Shown: positions 35,536 through 46,342, counted from the stretch's first letter. The stretch is DNA of 64,000 bases from Streptomyces sp. 2114.4 (GCF_900187385.1 NZ_FYEY01000001.1:4898001-4962000); one strand, 5' to 3'. The notes: generated from the sequence alone by a model not told the origin. Program-made: numbers and translations.

Positions 35536-35763
35536 GCGGCACACGGCACCACGGCGAACGGCACACGGCCCGCGCGGTAAGGCAGTGCCGCAGGGCAGCG
35601 CGGGCGGGCCATGCGCCCGGCGGCGGGGGCGGCCGGACGGGCCCGCCCCGTCCGGCCGCCTGCCGAGTTCGGCCCAGCCCGCCCGCTTCCCGGCCTGATC
35701 GCCCGGCCCGGCCCGCCGCCAATCCCGGCCCGGCCCGGCGCGGCCCCGTCCGGCGCGTGGCCC

Positions 35764-37403
35764 TCAGGCCTTGCTGACGGCCACCAGAATCTCCGGCAGC
35801 CGCCGCGCCACCCGGGGCGCCGCCACCCGGAGGCCCAGCTCCGCGATGCCCACGCCGTAGACCGCGCCGACCGGCAGCAGCACCCACAGCAGGGCGTGCA
35901 GACCGGCGACATGCAGCCAGATGGTCAGGCCCAGCAGCGGCGCGCACAGCACGGCGCCCACCAGCACCCCGCCGAAGAGGCTGAACCAGGCGATCGAGGC
36001 CTGCCCCGGCGCGACGTTCTTGTTGCCCTCCGAGGGGATCGAGTAGGGGAAGACCGCCGAAGACAGCGCCCCGGTCGCCATCAGCGCACCCAGCACGGCC
36101 AGCGAGAGCCCGTACACCTCCACGAAGTCCGACCACGGCCCGATGACGGCGGCGGTACCGGCGACGACCAGCGTGACGTACGGGACGGCGACCAGCGCCA
36201 GCGCGCAGGCGCGCGCCCGCAGTTCCCGGTAGGCGTCCCGCGGGGTGGCGATCGTCGAGGCGACCATCCAGAACGCCGAGGTGTCCTGCCCGAACTGGTT
36301 GTACATCTGCGACCCGAGCAGCGCCGACGCCGAGAACGACGTATAGATGCTGCCGTTGCCCTGCGCGGCCGAGACGGCCGGCAACAGCAGGCCGACGCCG
36401 AGCGCGGTCGCCCACGCCATCTTCGACTTGGGGTCGCGCCAGGCGTAGCGCAGCGTCCGGAGCATGACCGCGCCGGTCCGCCCGTCCGGCAGCAGCCGCC
36501 CGAGCCCGCGCTGCTTCGTGCCGGCCCGGCGTGCGCTGTCCTTCTCCACCGCCTGGAGGGTCGAGGAGTCCGGGGCCGTCATCAGGGTGGTCAGGGTGCG
36601 CTGCCACCACCACAGCAGCAGGAGCAGCGCCAGCGCCGTCAGCGCCAGGCCGGCCAGCGCCCGCCCGTACGCCCCGTGTCCGGCGTCCTCGACGGCGCTG
36701 ACGGCCGAGGCCGGCGGCACCCAGCGCAGCACCTCGCCCACCGGCTCCAATACGGACAGGCCGTCCGGCCGGCCCAGCTTCTGGGCGGCGATATTGATGC
36801 CCTGGGCGCCGATGGCGATGAACAGGCCGCCCAGGACGGCGAGATCACGGCCGCGGCGGCTGGTCAGCAGCCGCACCGCCGCGGTGGCGACGGCTCGTGC
36901 CAGCGACACGCACACCAGCACCACCAGGACCACGGCCACCACACCCACGGCAGCGGCGGCCGGGCCTTCGGCGACCGCGATCACCGAACCGGCCGCCAGC
37001 GCGAGGGTGACGACCGGGCCGATGCCGACGAGCGAGGCCACCAGCAGCGACACGATCAGGGGCCGCGGCCGCAGCGGCAGCATCACCAGCCGGGTCGGGT
37101 CCAGCGTCTCGTCGCCCGTCGGGAAGAACAGCGGCATCACCGCCCAGCCCAGGGTGAGGATCCCGGTGAGCAGCACGACCAGCGCGCCGACATGCGCGGT
37201 GCCGCGCAGCGCGATCAGCCCCAGCACCACACCGCCGGTGAAGAGCAGACCGACGATGACGGAGGCGATGTACGCCAGCGCGCGCCCGGTGGACTGCCGC
37301 AGCCCGTTGCGCAGCAGCGACAGCTTCAGCCGGACGAAGACGCCGGTCAGGGAGGGTGCGGGGGCGGCGGCCGGTCCCGCGGTCGCCACGGGGGATTCGG
37401 TGC

Positions 37404-37407
<4 letters not shown>
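35764..37407 (-). CDS. ABC-2-type exporter, membrane subunit
   Basis: 547 residues from ATG 37407, overlapping the stop of the ATPase gene (ATGA). About 12-14 hydrophobic segments (ALAYIASVIVGLLFTGGVVL, ALVVLLTGILTLGWAVMPLF, LIVSLLVASLVGIGPVVTLA, ALLVLPVAVVLV-like stretches, ALCAPLLGLTIWLHVAGLHA) and a PTGDETLDPTRLVMLPLRPR loop. The layout fits the large, fused ABC-2 permeases of actinobacteria; substrate not known. Transport must be driven by the ATPase encoded upstream. The 228-base gap downstream (35536-35763) is low-complexity CCGGCCCGG-like sequence without a gene. Confidence 0.87.
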
Positions 37408-38336
<929 letters not shown>

Positions 38337-38487
38337 CGGCCCTGCCCTTCGACGTCCCCGCAGAGGCCGTCCTGGCCCCCGTCAGGGACCCCACGATACG
38401 ACCGGGTATCGGAGGATGCCGGGCGATGAGCGCCCCCGGCGCAGGCGGACCGGCCCGGGCCGGCGCGGCGCCCTCAAGGGGAATCGG

Positions 38488-38515
38488 CCGGTCCGGGGGA
38501 GTCGCCCCGGACCGG
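38488..38515. terminator. Hairpin after the primase/polymerase gene
   Basis: Perfect 11-base arms CCGGTCCGGGG (38488-38498) and CCCCGGACCGG (38505-38515). It begins six bases beyond the minus-strand stop at 38521. Confidence 0.75.
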
Positions 38516-38520
38516 TCGGA

Positions 38521-39204
38521 TCAGCGCCCCCGGGCCGCGACCGCGTCCCGTGCGCAGGCGTACGCGAGCGGGCTGATCAGTTCCTCGGCGTCCGGCAGCC
38601 AGCGATTGGCGGCGGTGGGGCGGCGCGCCCACTGCACCGAGCCGTGCGCGCCCACCCGGGTCGGCGGCGCGGCGATGTACTCGCCCTCGCCGCGGCAGAT
38701 CAGATCGAGCGCGGCCGGCGCCCAGCCCAGGCTCCGTACCAGCGCCGGGACCTTCACCGAGGCGCCGGGAAGAACGAGGAAGAGCATCCGCCGGCCAGGG
38801 GTGCACGTCACCGGTCCCAGCGGCAGCGCCATCCGTTCCATCCGGGCCAGCGCCAGACAGCCCGCGGTCTCGGGGACATCCAGCGCCTCGAACGCCCGGC
38901 CCGTCGGCAGCAGGATCGAGGCCCGCGGCTGCTTGCTCCACATCCGGCGGACGGCGGTGGCGCTGCCGGTGGCCTGTCCGGCCCAGCCGGGGGCGGTCGG
39001 GTGCGCGCCGGGCGCCGCGCAGTCACGGGCGTCGCACGAGCAGCGCAGGGTGTCGCCGTCGTGTTCCAGCCATGCGCCGGGGAACACGTCCCAGTGCCGT
39101 TCCTCCGCGTAACGCACCGCGGTGTCGAGCAGCTCCTCGCCACGCTGCTTGCCGCGCTGCCCGGGGATCTGCGAGGTACTTGTGACTCCTATGGTCTCTT
39201 CCAC
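38521..39204 (-). CDS. Bifunctional DNA primase/polymerase-like protein
   Basis: 227 residues from GTG 39204 (reads MEETIGVTSTSQIPGQRGKQ). The body has ELLDTAVRYAEERHWDVFPG, RCSCDARDCAAPGAHPTAPG and WSKQPRASILLPTGRAFEAL, then RRPTAANRWLPDAEELISPL. This is the prim-pol N-terminal domain type found in actinophage and chromosomal proteins; the GAHP segment and Cys cluster are typical. The acidic metal-binding motif of active archaeo-eukaryotic primases is not obvious, so activity is uncertain. The gene is divergent from the NsdA-like regulator, as in other Streptomyces. Confidence 0.82.
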   Translation of the reverse strand: MEETIGVTSTSQIPGQRGKQRGEELLDTAVRYAEERHWDVFPGAWLEHDGDTLRCSCDARDCAAPGAHPTAPGWAGQATGSATAVRRMWSKQPRASILLPTGRAFEALDVPETAGCLALARMERMALPLGPVTCTPGRRMLFLVLPGASVKVPALVRSLGWAPAALDLICRGEGEYIAAPPTRVGAHGSVQWARRPTAANRWLPDAEELISPLAYACARDAVAARGR

Positions 39205-39651
39205 GCTGAGGACAACTTCCGGTGTCACCAAGGGTTACGGCCGGACGGCCGGCCCCCCGGCGCATCGTTCTCGCACGTGGGGCGCATGGGTGCACCGGTG
39301 GGGGCGCATATGCGGGCGGGGTCCGGGGAGCGGGTAGCCACCTGCCTGACGGGCGGAGAGGCCGCCCGGCGGCAGGCCGAAGTGAACCCGGGGGAGCCCG
39401 GCACGGCGGCGCCGCGATCTGTGCACGGCACCGCGCCCGCCCTACTCGTGAACGAGCGCTGCGCACCGAGGATGCTCCGGACAGGGCCTAAAACGCTCAC
39501 AACTGAGCATCCGCTGCAAAGTGCGTATCACTCCGATCTCTCCTATCGCGCATATCCCGGATCTCTCGGATATCCGGCATATTCACGGGGAATCGATCAC
39601 GAGGAACGGCGTTCGCCGGTGAACGCACAGCGGTACTCAGGGGGTACATGC
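39205..39651. promoter_or_regulatory. Divergent region between primase/polymerase and NsdA-like regulator
   Basis: 447 bases without a gene. The right-hand 120 bases are unusually AT-rich for this genome and contain a perfect palindrome CGGATATCCG (39567-39576) within repeats of ATATCC(C)GGAT. This is a likely promoter/operator area of the regulator. Confidence 0.45.
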
Positions 39652-41049
39652 ATGGCCGCCAGGCCACTCGTCGCACGCCAGCCCAACGAACGGCTGCAGA
39701 CGCTGATCCAGGAAGCCGCCTGCTCCAACGCGGGGCTCGCCCGCCGCGTCAACATGTGCGGTGCGGAGCACGGTCTCGACCTCCGCTACGACAAGACCTC
39801 CGTGGCCCGATGGCTGCGTGGGCAGCAGCCGCGGGGCCGCGCTCCGGCCGTCATCGCGGAGGCGCTGGGGCGCAAGCTGGGGCGCACGGTCACCATCGAC
39901 GAGATCGGGATGGCCGACGGCAAGAACCTCGCCTCCGGGGTGGGGCTGCAGTTCTCGCCGACCGTCCTCGGGGCCATCGAGCAGGTCTGCGAGCTGTGGC
40001 GCAGCGACGTCGGGCGGCGCGACTTCCTCAGCGGTTCCACGGTCGCGGCCTCCGCGCTGGTCGAGCCCAGCCGCGACTGGCTGATCACCGGAACGGACAG
40101 CCAGGTCGCCCGGAACGCCGGTGCCCGGGTCGGGATCTCCGACGTCGAGGCGGTACGCGCCATGACCACGGCGCTCAGCGAACTCGACCACCGCTTCGGC
40201 GCCGGGCACGTCAGACCGGTCGTCGTGCACTACCTCAACAGCGTGGTCTCGGGGCTGCTGGCCGGTTCGTACCGCGAGTCCGTCGGACGGGAACTCTTCG
40301 CCGCCGTCGCGCGGTTGACCGAACTCGGCGGCTACATGGCCGTCGACACCGGTCAGCCCGGACTCGCCCAGCGCTACTACATCCAGGCGCTGCGGCTCGC
40401 CCAGGCGGCCGGCGACCGCGGCTACGGCGGCTATGTCCTGGCCGCGAGCATGAGCCATCTCGCCGCCTCGCTGGGCAATCCCCGGGAGATCGCCCAGCTC
40501 GCACGCGCCGCCCAGGAGGGCGCCCGGGGTCATGTCACCCCGCGCGCGGAGGCGATGTTCTGCGCGGCGGAGGCGCGCGGACACGCCCTGATGGGCGACG
40601 GCCGGGCCTTCCAGGTGGTGGCGGGCCGGGCGGTCGCCGCGATGGAGCGTGCCGACGCGTCGGCCGAGGCGGGCGACGACCCGGTCTGGATCTCGCACTT
40701 CGACCAAGCTTATCTGGCCGATGAACTCGCCCACTGCCACCGCGACTTGGGGCAGCCGGGGCCCGCCGGACAGCGTGCGCAGGAGGCGCTGGACGGGCAC
40801 CCGGAGGGCCGGGCGCGGCGACGGGCCATCGGTCTGCTGCTGCTGGCCGGTGCCCAGGCGCAGCAGCGGGAGGTGGAGCAGGCCTGCCATACGGGCACCC
40901 AGGCGGTCGAGCTGCTGAGCGGGCTGCGTTCGGACCGCGGTGCGGAGTATCTGGAGGACTTCCAGCTGCGTCTGGAGCCCTTCCGGGACGAACCGGTGGT
41001 GCGGGAATTCAGCAGCCGACTGGAGCTGAGGGCCACGGCGGCGGCGTGA
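39652..41049 (+). CDS. NsdA-like HTH/TPR transcriptional regulator
   Basis: 465 residues from ATG 39652 (AGGGGG six bases upstream). The N-terminal part is a variant HTH (IQEAACSNAGLARRVNMCGA, YDKTSVARWLRGQQPRGRAP) with VNMCGAEHGLDLRYD; then a Tat-like RRDFLSG segment in mid-protein; the C-terminal half consists of TPR-like helices (YYIQALRLAQAAGDRGYGGY, DELAHCHRDLGQPGPAGQRA). The family includes NsdA, a negative regulator of antibiotic production and sporulation in S. coelicolor. This member is a paralogue type, so I give no symbol. Cytoplasmic DNA-binding protein. Confidence 0.85.
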   Translation: MAARPLVARQPNERLQTLIQEAACSNAGLARRVNMCGAEHGLDLRYDKTSVARWLRGQQPRGRAPAVIAEALGRKLGRTVTIDEIGMADGKNLASGVGLQFSPTVLGAIEQVCELWRSDVGRRDFLSGSTVAASALVEPSRDWLITGTDSQVARNAGARVGISDVEAVRAMTTALSELDHRFGAGHVRPVVVHYLNSVVSGLLAGSYRESVGRELFAAVARLTELGGYMAVDTGQPGLAQRYYIQALRLAQAAGDRGYGGYVLAASMSHLAASLGNPREIAQLARAAQEGARGHVTPRAEAMFCAAEARGHALMGDGRAFQVVAGRAVAAMERADASAEAGDDPVWISHFDQAYLADELAHCHRDLGQPGPAGQRAQEALDGHPEGRARRRAIGLLLLAGAQAQQREVEQACHTGTQAVELLSGLRSDRGAEYLEDFQLRLEPFRDEPVVREFSSRLELRATAAA

Positions 41050-41192
41050 ACGGCGCCGCGGAAAGCGTGAACAACGCCTCACCGCGGAAGCGGCGGCGGT
41101 ACGGCGCCGGAGCGGCCGCTTCGGCGTAAGGCTTCCTCGCGCAGCCTCGTTGTACGGCTTTATTGTACGGCGTCGGGTATGTCGTACGCCGT

Positions 41193-41220
41193 CGGGCGGG
41201 CCGCGCGCCGGGCCCGCCCG
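41193..41220. terminator. Hairpin in the gap before the Gln/Pro-rich protein
   Basis: Arms CGGGCGGGCC (41193-41202) and GGCCCGCCCG (41211-41220) pair perfectly. The gap 41050-41333 also has repeats of TTGTACGGC / GTCGTACGCCG and a -10-like TAGCGT near 41286. Confidence 0.65.
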
Positions 41221-41333
41221 GTGCGTGCCGGGGGCGGACGGTCGTGGTGACCAGGCGACGTGGTCGAACGTTGCTGCGACCCGGTAGCGTGCAGCCGACG
41301 ATTCCGTAGGTCTGCACGTTGGTAGGAGTCACG

Positions 41334-43184
41334 GTGACGCAGAGCGGACAGGGTCACGACCCGCAGAATTCTGCGGCCGGTCCCGCGCGAGAGGGCATTG
41401 TGCTGCCCGCCAACGGTGAGCCCTGGGTGCCCGACCAGCAGGCCGCACCGCCGGCCGGGCAGCCGTGGGGCCAGCCCTGGGGACCCGGCCCGCAGGCCGC
41501 GCCCGCCCCGCAGCAGGGGTACGGCGAGGGGCCCGGCTCGTACGGCGAGGCGTCCGCCCCGCAGCAGGCGCAGACGTACGGCCAGGGGTACCAGCAGCCG
41601 CAGCCGCAGGCGCATGCCCAGGGCCAGGGTCAGGGGCAGCAGGGTTACGGCCAGGGCCCGCACGGATTCGCCCCGGAGCAGGGGCAGCACGCCCAGGCAC
41701 CCCAGGCACCCCAGTCCTCTCCTGCCTCCCCGGCGCCCGCCCCGCAGCCGCAGCAGTCGCAGCAGCCGCAGGGCGGCCAGGGCTTCCCGGCGGCGCCCCA
41801 GGGGCAGCCTCCGGTACCGCCGCTGCCGCCCTCGATGCCGCAGCAGGCGCCCCAGCCGCCGCAGCAGAACCAGCCGCCGCAGCAGACCCAGCAGTACGGC
41901 CAGCCGCCGCAGGGCCCGTCCGGAGAGCTGGTGCGGGCGACCCCGCAGACCGGTGCGCCGCTGCCGCCCGCCGCGAGCGACGCGGAGGCCACCGCGCTCA
42001 TCCCGCCTTTCCACGAGCAGTCCGGCTTTGACCAGCAGCCCGGCGGCCCGGGTGCCGCGCCGCTGCCGCCCGAGGCGGGCACCCGGCCCGAGACGCCGGA
42101 CGAATCCACCACGATGCTGCGCGCCATCAAGCCGAACCAGGCCAGACCCCAGGCCCAGCCGATGCCGCAGTCGCAGCCGATGCCCGGTGCCCAGGGCGCG
42201 GGCGACGCCGAGGCCACCCAGCTCATCGCGCCGGTCGGCGCCGCCGCACCGCCCCCGCCGCCCGGCGCGCCGTACGGCGTCCGCCCCGGTGCGCCCGGCG
42301 ACCGTGCCACCCCGGCCGAGTTCGACGGCCTGTTCCGTGACGGGCCGGGCGCACCCGGCGGACCCAGCGCCCCGGACTCCACCGCACAGCTGCCGCGCTT
42401 CGAGGACCCGGGCCGCCCGCCGTACGGCCAGCAGGGCCAGGGGTACCAGGGCCACGGGCAGCAGGGGCAGGGCTACCAGGGCCAGCAGTTCCCGCCCGGC
42501 GGCGGCTACGACCAGCAGGCCTCGTACGACGGCGACGGTGGCGGCCGCCGCAAGCTCGCCCCGGCCGTGATCGTCGGCATCGTCATCGTGGCGCTCGCGG
42601 GGGCCGGCCTCGGCCTCGGCTGGGCGCTGAGCGGGGGAGGCGACGAGCCCGCGGCGAAGAAGCAGGACGCCGGAGCCGGTACGACGAAGGCGGCCAAGGA
42701 TTCGGAGCAGCCGAAGCCGTCCGCCGATCCGGCCGAGGCGCAGGCCAAGGGCCTGGACGCGCTGCTGGGCGACAGCAACAACAGCCGTTCCTCGGTGATC
42801 GACGCCGTCAACAGCATCAAGACCTGCAGCAACCTCGGCGGCGCGGCCAAGGACCTGCGGGCCGCGGCCGGCCAGCGCAACGACCTGGTGAAGCGGCTGC
42901 AGCAGCTGCCCGTCGACAAGATCCCCAACCACGCCCAGCTGACCGCCATGCTGACCAAGGCCTGGCAGTCCTCGGCGGCCGCGGACAACCACTACGCGGC
43001 CTGGGCCGGCCAGGTCGGCAGCAAGAAGGGCTGCCACAAGGGCAAGGCCCGGCCCAGCAGGCAGGCCGCCCAGGGCAATGCGGCCAGCGGCCAGGCGACC
43101 ACGGCCAAGAAGCAGGCGGCCCAGATCTGGAACCCGCTCGCCAAGAAGTACGGCCTGTCGGAGCGCCGCCCCGAACAGCTCTGA
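41334..43184 (+). CDS. Gln/Pro-rich single-pass membrane protein with repeated Thr motifs
   Basis: 616 residues from GTG 41334 (GGAG five bases upstream). Residues 1-400 are Pro/Gln/Gly-rich and disordered, with the short motifs DAEATALIPP, ESTTMLRAI, DAEATQLIAP and DSTAQLPRF. A single membrane span follows (LAPAVIVGIVIVALAGAGLG), then ~190 residues outside with NNSRSSVIDAVNSIKTCSNL and two or three Cys. The layout (disordered cytoplasmic N-terminus, one span, small helical outer domain) suggests a signalling or cell-wall scaffold protein. Function unknown. Its final 20 bases are repeated just after the stop. Confidence 0.75.
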   Translation: MTQSGQGHDPQNSAAGPAREGIVLPANGEPWVPDQQAAPPAGQPWGQPWGPGPQAAPAPQQGYGEGPGSYGEASAPQQAQTYGQGYQQPQPQAHAQGQGQGQQGYGQGPHGFAPEQGQHAQAPQAPQSSPASPAPAPQPQQSQQPQGGQGFPAAPQGQPPVPPLPPSMPQQAPQPPQQNQPPQQTQQYGQPPQGPSGELVRATPQTGAPLPPAASDAEATALIPPFHEQSGFDQQPGGPGAAPLPPEAGTRPETPDESTTMLRAIKPNQARPQAQPMPQSQPMPGAQGAGDAEATQLIAPVGAAAPPPPPGAPYGVRPGAPGDRATPAEFDGLFRDGPGAPGGPSAPDSTAQLPRFEDPGRPPYGQQGQGYQGHGQQGQGYQGQQFPPGGGYDQQASYDGDGGGRRKLAPAVIVGIVIVALAGAGLGLGWALSGGGDEPAAKKQDAGAGTTKAAKDSEQPKPSADPAEAQAKGLDALLGDSNNSRSSVIDAVNSIKTCSNLGGAAKDLRAAAGQRNDLVKRLQQLPVDKIPNHAQLTAMLTKAWQSSAAADNHYAAWAGQVGSKKGCHKGKARPSRQAAQGNAASGQATTAKKQAAQIWNPLAKKYGLSERRPEQL

Positions 43185-43241
43185 GCGTGCCGCCCCGAAC
43201 AGCTCTGAACAGGCGCCCGCGCAGCGGCCGGCGCAGGGACC

Positions 43242-44594
43242 TCAGCTGTCCGTGCGCCGCCGTTCCAGCGTCTTGGCGACGTTCACGAAGCCGTCCTGGG
43301 CGGCGGTCAACTCGCCGTCCCTGACGACCTGGTAGGTCACCATCCCGTTCACGATGCGCGGGAAGTCCTGGACGGCGAGCATGTCCTCGTCCCGCCAGCG
43401 CAGCTTCGGGGTCAGGCCGCCGGTGTCGATGGCGTGGTCACCGCGGTCCAGCGTCGTCTGCAGGGCGTGCGGGGTGATGTCGTCCACGCCCGCGTCGTCG
43501 AGCTGCCCGATCAGGGCGCGCAGCACGGTGTAGGCGATCCAGGTCGTCTGGACGCCCTGGTCGGCCGGGTCGATGCGGTTGTCGTCGAAGGCGAAGTCGT
43601 TGATGACCTTGCGCATCGGCTGCCAGCGCGGATCGTGCGCGACCGGGTACCAGCCGGTGATGTCCGCGTCCTCCAGTGGCCCGGCGCTGCCGCCCGTACG
43701 GTTCAGCAGCGACTGGCCGACGCTGCCCAGGACGGAGGCGACCCGCACCTTGGGACGGTCCTCCTGCAGCCGCCGGAACGAGTCGAAGAACGTGTCCGTG
43801 TGGTCGCCGAGCGAGGCGGCCACACAGGAGCCGGGCGCCTTGCCGCCGGACGCCGAGGTGCCGTGGACGGCCGGGTCGGCATCCACGCCGTCCAGGGCGC
43901 GGTTCACCTCGGAGGAGTAGTCGGTGCCGTCCTCGGGCGCCTTGATGTCCTTGGCCGGGTGCCGATGGCCGTTCTGGAGGCCGGAGTTGAGCAGGGACGG
44001 CATCTGGTCGCCCTGGATGGTGTCCGGCCGGACCAGCGCGACGCGCGAGCAGTCGCCCGCCAGCTGGCGGCCGTTGCCGGCGAGCAGGGAGGCCTGGCCG
44101 CCGTTGACCGGGTAGGACAGCGGGCTCTCGAACTCCTCGTCCGAGGCCCCGTAGCCGCCGATGAAGGGGATCCCCTTGACCTCCAGCGGTGACATGAACG
44201 AGCGGCCGAACTGGCTGTACGAGCCGACGACGGCGACGGCGCCCTCGGTCACCGCGCGCTGGGCGCAGTGCGCCGCGGTCACCGAGTCGTTCTGCTCGTT
44301 GCAGGTCAGCACCTTCAGATGGTGGCCCCGGATACCGCCCCGGGAGTTGACCCAGCGGGCGTAGGCCTGGGCCATGGCCGGCATCCCCGGCATATTGGTC
44401 GCCTTGGTGCCCTCGGGGGCCCAGGTCATCACCGTGATGGGCGCCTTGTCCCCGGAATCCTCCGCCGCCCCGGCGGGCGAGCCGCAGCCCGAGAGCAGTG
44501 ACGCAAGGACCGCCGTACACGCCGCCGCCGAAGCGGTGGTGGCCGCGGGAACCGAGGAGAAGGGGCGGGGGAGGGAGCGTCGCCGTCCGGTCAT
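43242..44594 (-). CDS. Branched-chain amino acid-type ABC substrate-binding lipoprotein
   Basis: 450 residues from ATG 44594. The signal peptide has a basic start (MTGRRRSLPRPFSSVPAATT), a hydrophobic stretch and a lipobox LLSGCGS (Cys ~37), so it is an anchored lipoprotein. Type-I periplasmic binding fold: ITVMTWAPEGTKATNMPGMP, ARWVNSRGGIRGHHLKVLTC, VVGSYSQFGRSFMSPLEVKG, IPFIGGYGASDEEFESPLSY. Orphan: no permease genes nearby. It may be a sensor subunit instead of a transporter partner. A GTG-initiated gene is divergent, 123 bases away. Confidence 0.87.
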   Translation of the reverse strand: MTGRRRSLPRPFSSVPAATTASAAACTAVLASLLSGCGSPAGAAEDSGDKAPITVMTWAPEGTKATNMPGMPAMAQAYARWVNSRGGIRGHHLKVLTCNEQNDSVTAAHCAQRAVTEGAVAVVGSYSQFGRSFMSPLEVKGIPFIGGYGASDEEFESPLSYPVNGGQASLLAGNGRQLAGDCSRVALVRPDTIQGDQMPSLLNSGLQNGHRHPAKDIKAPEDGTDYSSEVNRALDGVDADPAVHGTSASGGKAPGSCVAASLGDHTDTFFDSFRRLQEDRPKVRVASVLGSVGQSLLNRTGGSAGPLEDADITGWYPVAHDPRWQPMRKVINDFAFDDNRIDPADQGVQTTWIAYTVLRALIGQLDDAGVDDITPHALQTTLDRGDHAIDTGGLTPKLRWRDEDMLAVQDFPRIVNGMVTYQVVRDGELTAAQDGFVNVAKTLERRRTDS

Positions 44595-44681
44595 GGCACA
44601 GCAGCCTTCCGTCCTGCCCGGAACGGGCTGATGACGACGAGGCAATGCTCGGTGACGCAGAGGTGAACTCCGGGGGTCAGC

Positions 44682-44709
44682 TTGAGATCGTTGGTGAAGA
44701 ACGTACGAT
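44682..44709 (+). promoter_or_regulatory. Housekeeping-type promoter before the 168-residue protein
   Basis: -35 TTGAGA (44682-44687), 16 bases, -10 TACGAT (44704-44709). The GTG at 44718 lies at the expected transcription start, which suggests a leaderless mRNA. Confidence 0.6.
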
Positions 44710-44717
44710 CGATTGCT

Positions 44718-45224
44718 GTGCAAGGTTCGGAGAAGTCTTCCCGTCGCGGGCGCCGCTCGACCACCATGGGCGGTATGCCGCTCAACGACATGCCGTGGTG
44801 GCGCTGGCGCAGCAATGTGCGTTCCGCGCTGCACATGCTCTCCGACCCCGCCTTCCAGCAGGAGGCCTGGCTGGCCGGCCTGCCCGGGTACGGCGATGTC
44901 ACCGACGCCGTCTACCGCCTCGTCGAGGACACCTGGCTGGACAATTGGTCCGCCGAGAAATACGTCGGCACGATCTTCCGGGACTCCCGGGAGGCGCAGC
45001 TCGTCGATGCCGCCGTGCTCCGGGTGCTGCGGATCATGCACCAGGTCGGCGCGGACGCTCCGGTGACCGCGTACCTGGAGCACCAGGGCTGGCCGGAGGC
45101 CGTGCACGCGGCCCGGGAGGCCCATGTGCAGCTGGCGACGGCGGACGGCGAGGACCCCGATGCCGCGCCGCGCTCGCTGGAGGTGCTGGCCATCATGACC
45201 GGTCAGGCGGACGCCCCGGCCTGA
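44718..45224 (+). CDS. Hypothetical protein conserved in style with other actinobacterial genes
   Basis: 168 residues from GTG 44718, chosen because the promoter ends eight bases before it; ATGs at 44766 and 44775 lack ribosome sites. After a short basic start come MPLNDMPWWRWRSNVRSALH, MLSDPAFQQEAWLAGLPGYG, VYRLVEDTWLDNWSAEKYVG and a helical tail (AYLEHQGWPEAVHAAREAHV). It is rich in Trp and has no membrane span or signal peptide. I know no function; the SCO-type annotation would be 'hypothetical'. Co-directional with purU 32 bases downstream. Confidence 0.72.
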   Translation: MQGSEKSSRRGRRSTTMGGMPLNDMPWWRWRSNVRSALHMLSDPAFQQEAWLAGLPGYGDVTDAVYRLVEDTWLDNWSAEKYVGTIFRDSREAQLVDAAVLRVLRIMHQVGADAPVTAYLEHQGWPEAVHAAREAHVQLATADGEDPDAAPRSLEVLAIMTGQADAPA

Positions 45225-45256
45225 CCTGCCCGGCAGGTGTGCGACCCTATGAGGTC

Positions 45257-46147
45257 ATGAGCGAGTCGCAGCCCACCCAGCCCGGTCAGCACGATCGGAA
45301 CGATCAGTACGTCCTCACCCTGTCCTGCCCGGACAAGCAAGGGATCGTGCACGCCGTGTCCAGCTACCTCTTCATCACCGGCTGCAACATCGAGGACAGT
45401 CAGCAGTTCGGCGACCACGACACCGGCCTGTTCTTCATGCGGGTCCACTTCAGCGCGGACTCCTCGGTGAGCGTCGACAAGCTGCGCGCCAGCTTCGCCG
45501 CGGTGGGCGACTCCTTCGGGATGGACTGGCAGATCCACCGGGCCGACGAGAAGATGCGGATCGTCCTGATGGTGTCCAGGTTCGGGCACTGCCTCAACGA
45601 CCTGCTCTTCCGCTCCCGGATCGGCGCGCTGCCGGTCGAGATCGCGGCCGTGGTCTCCAACCACACGGACTTCGCCGAGCTGGTCGGCTCGTACGACATC
45701 CCCTTCCACCACATCCCGGTCACCCGTGACACCAAGGCCCAGGCCGAGGCGCAGCTGCTGGAGCTGGTGGAGGCGGAGAACGTCGAGCTGGTGGTGCTCG
45801 CGCGCTACATGCAGGTGCTCTCGGACGATCTGTGCAAGGCGCTGTCCGGCCGGATCATCAACATCCACCACTCCTTCCTCCCGAGCTTCAAGGGCGCCAA
45901 GCCGTACCACCAGGCGCACGCCCGCGGGGTGAAGCTCATCGGTGCCACCGCGCACTACGTCACCGCCGACCTCGACGAGGGCCCGATCATCGAGCAGGAG
46001 GTCGAGCGCGTCGGCCATGACGTCACGCCGGACCAGCTCGTGGCGATCGGCCGGGACGTCGAGTGCCAGGCGCTGGCGCGGGCCGTGAAGTGGCACAGCG
46101 AGCGCCGGGTCCTGCTCAACGGCAGCCGGACGGTCGTCTTCGCGTAG
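45257..46147 (+). CDS. purU: Formyltetrahydrofolate deformylase
   Basis: 296 residues from ATG 45257. An N-terminal ACT domain (YVLTLSCPDKQGIVHAVSSY, NIEDSQQFGDHDTGLFFMRV) precedes a formyltransferase-like catalytic domain (IVLMVSRFGHCLNDLLFRSR, EIAAVVSNHTDFAELVGSYD). The active-site Asn/His/Asp set is in INIHHSFLPSFKGAKPYHQA and HYVTADLDEGPIIEQEV. It hydrolyses 10-formyl-THF to THF and formate, balancing one-carbon and purine supply. The ACT domain senses Met/Gly in other bacteria. The previous gene ends 32 bases upstream. Confidence 0.95.
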   Translation: MSESQPTQPGQHDRNDQYVLTLSCPDKQGIVHAVSSYLFITGCNIEDSQQFGDHDTGLFFMRVHFSADSSVSVDKLRASFAAVGDSFGMDWQIHRADEKMRIVLMVSRFGHCLNDLLFRSRIGALPVEIAAVVSNHTDFAELVGSYDIPFHHIPVTRDTKAQAEAQLLELVEAENVELVVLARYMQVLSDDLCKALSGRIINIHHSFLPSFKGAKPYHQAHARGVKLIGATAHYVTADLDEGPIIEQEVERVGHDVTPDQLVAIGRDVECQALARAVKWHSERRVLLNGSRTVVFA

Positions 46148-46342
46148 GCGCGTCGTCCTGCCGCGGCGGAGCGGTTCCCCGTCCTGCCGCGGCGGAATAC
46201 CTTCCGCACCTCTCACGTTGTGGCCCCGAGGGGGCGCTCGGACCCCCTACGGGACACGTTCGACCGCCCCCTACTGGCCGGGCCCACCCCCTCTGGCGGG
46301 CGCTCCCGGAGCCCAGCCCCCGTTCCGTAGAGCCCCAGAGCC

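Noticed and set aside
41160..43037. 625-codon minus-strand ORF opposite the Gln/Pro-rich gene
   Set aside because: Leu/Arg repeats produced by antisense CAG/CCG codons; the plus frame has the start signal and membrane span.
44498..45256. Upstream extension of the purU frame
   Set aside because: Arg/Pro-rich and overlaps the lipoprotein and 44718 genes; PurU homology begins at 45257.
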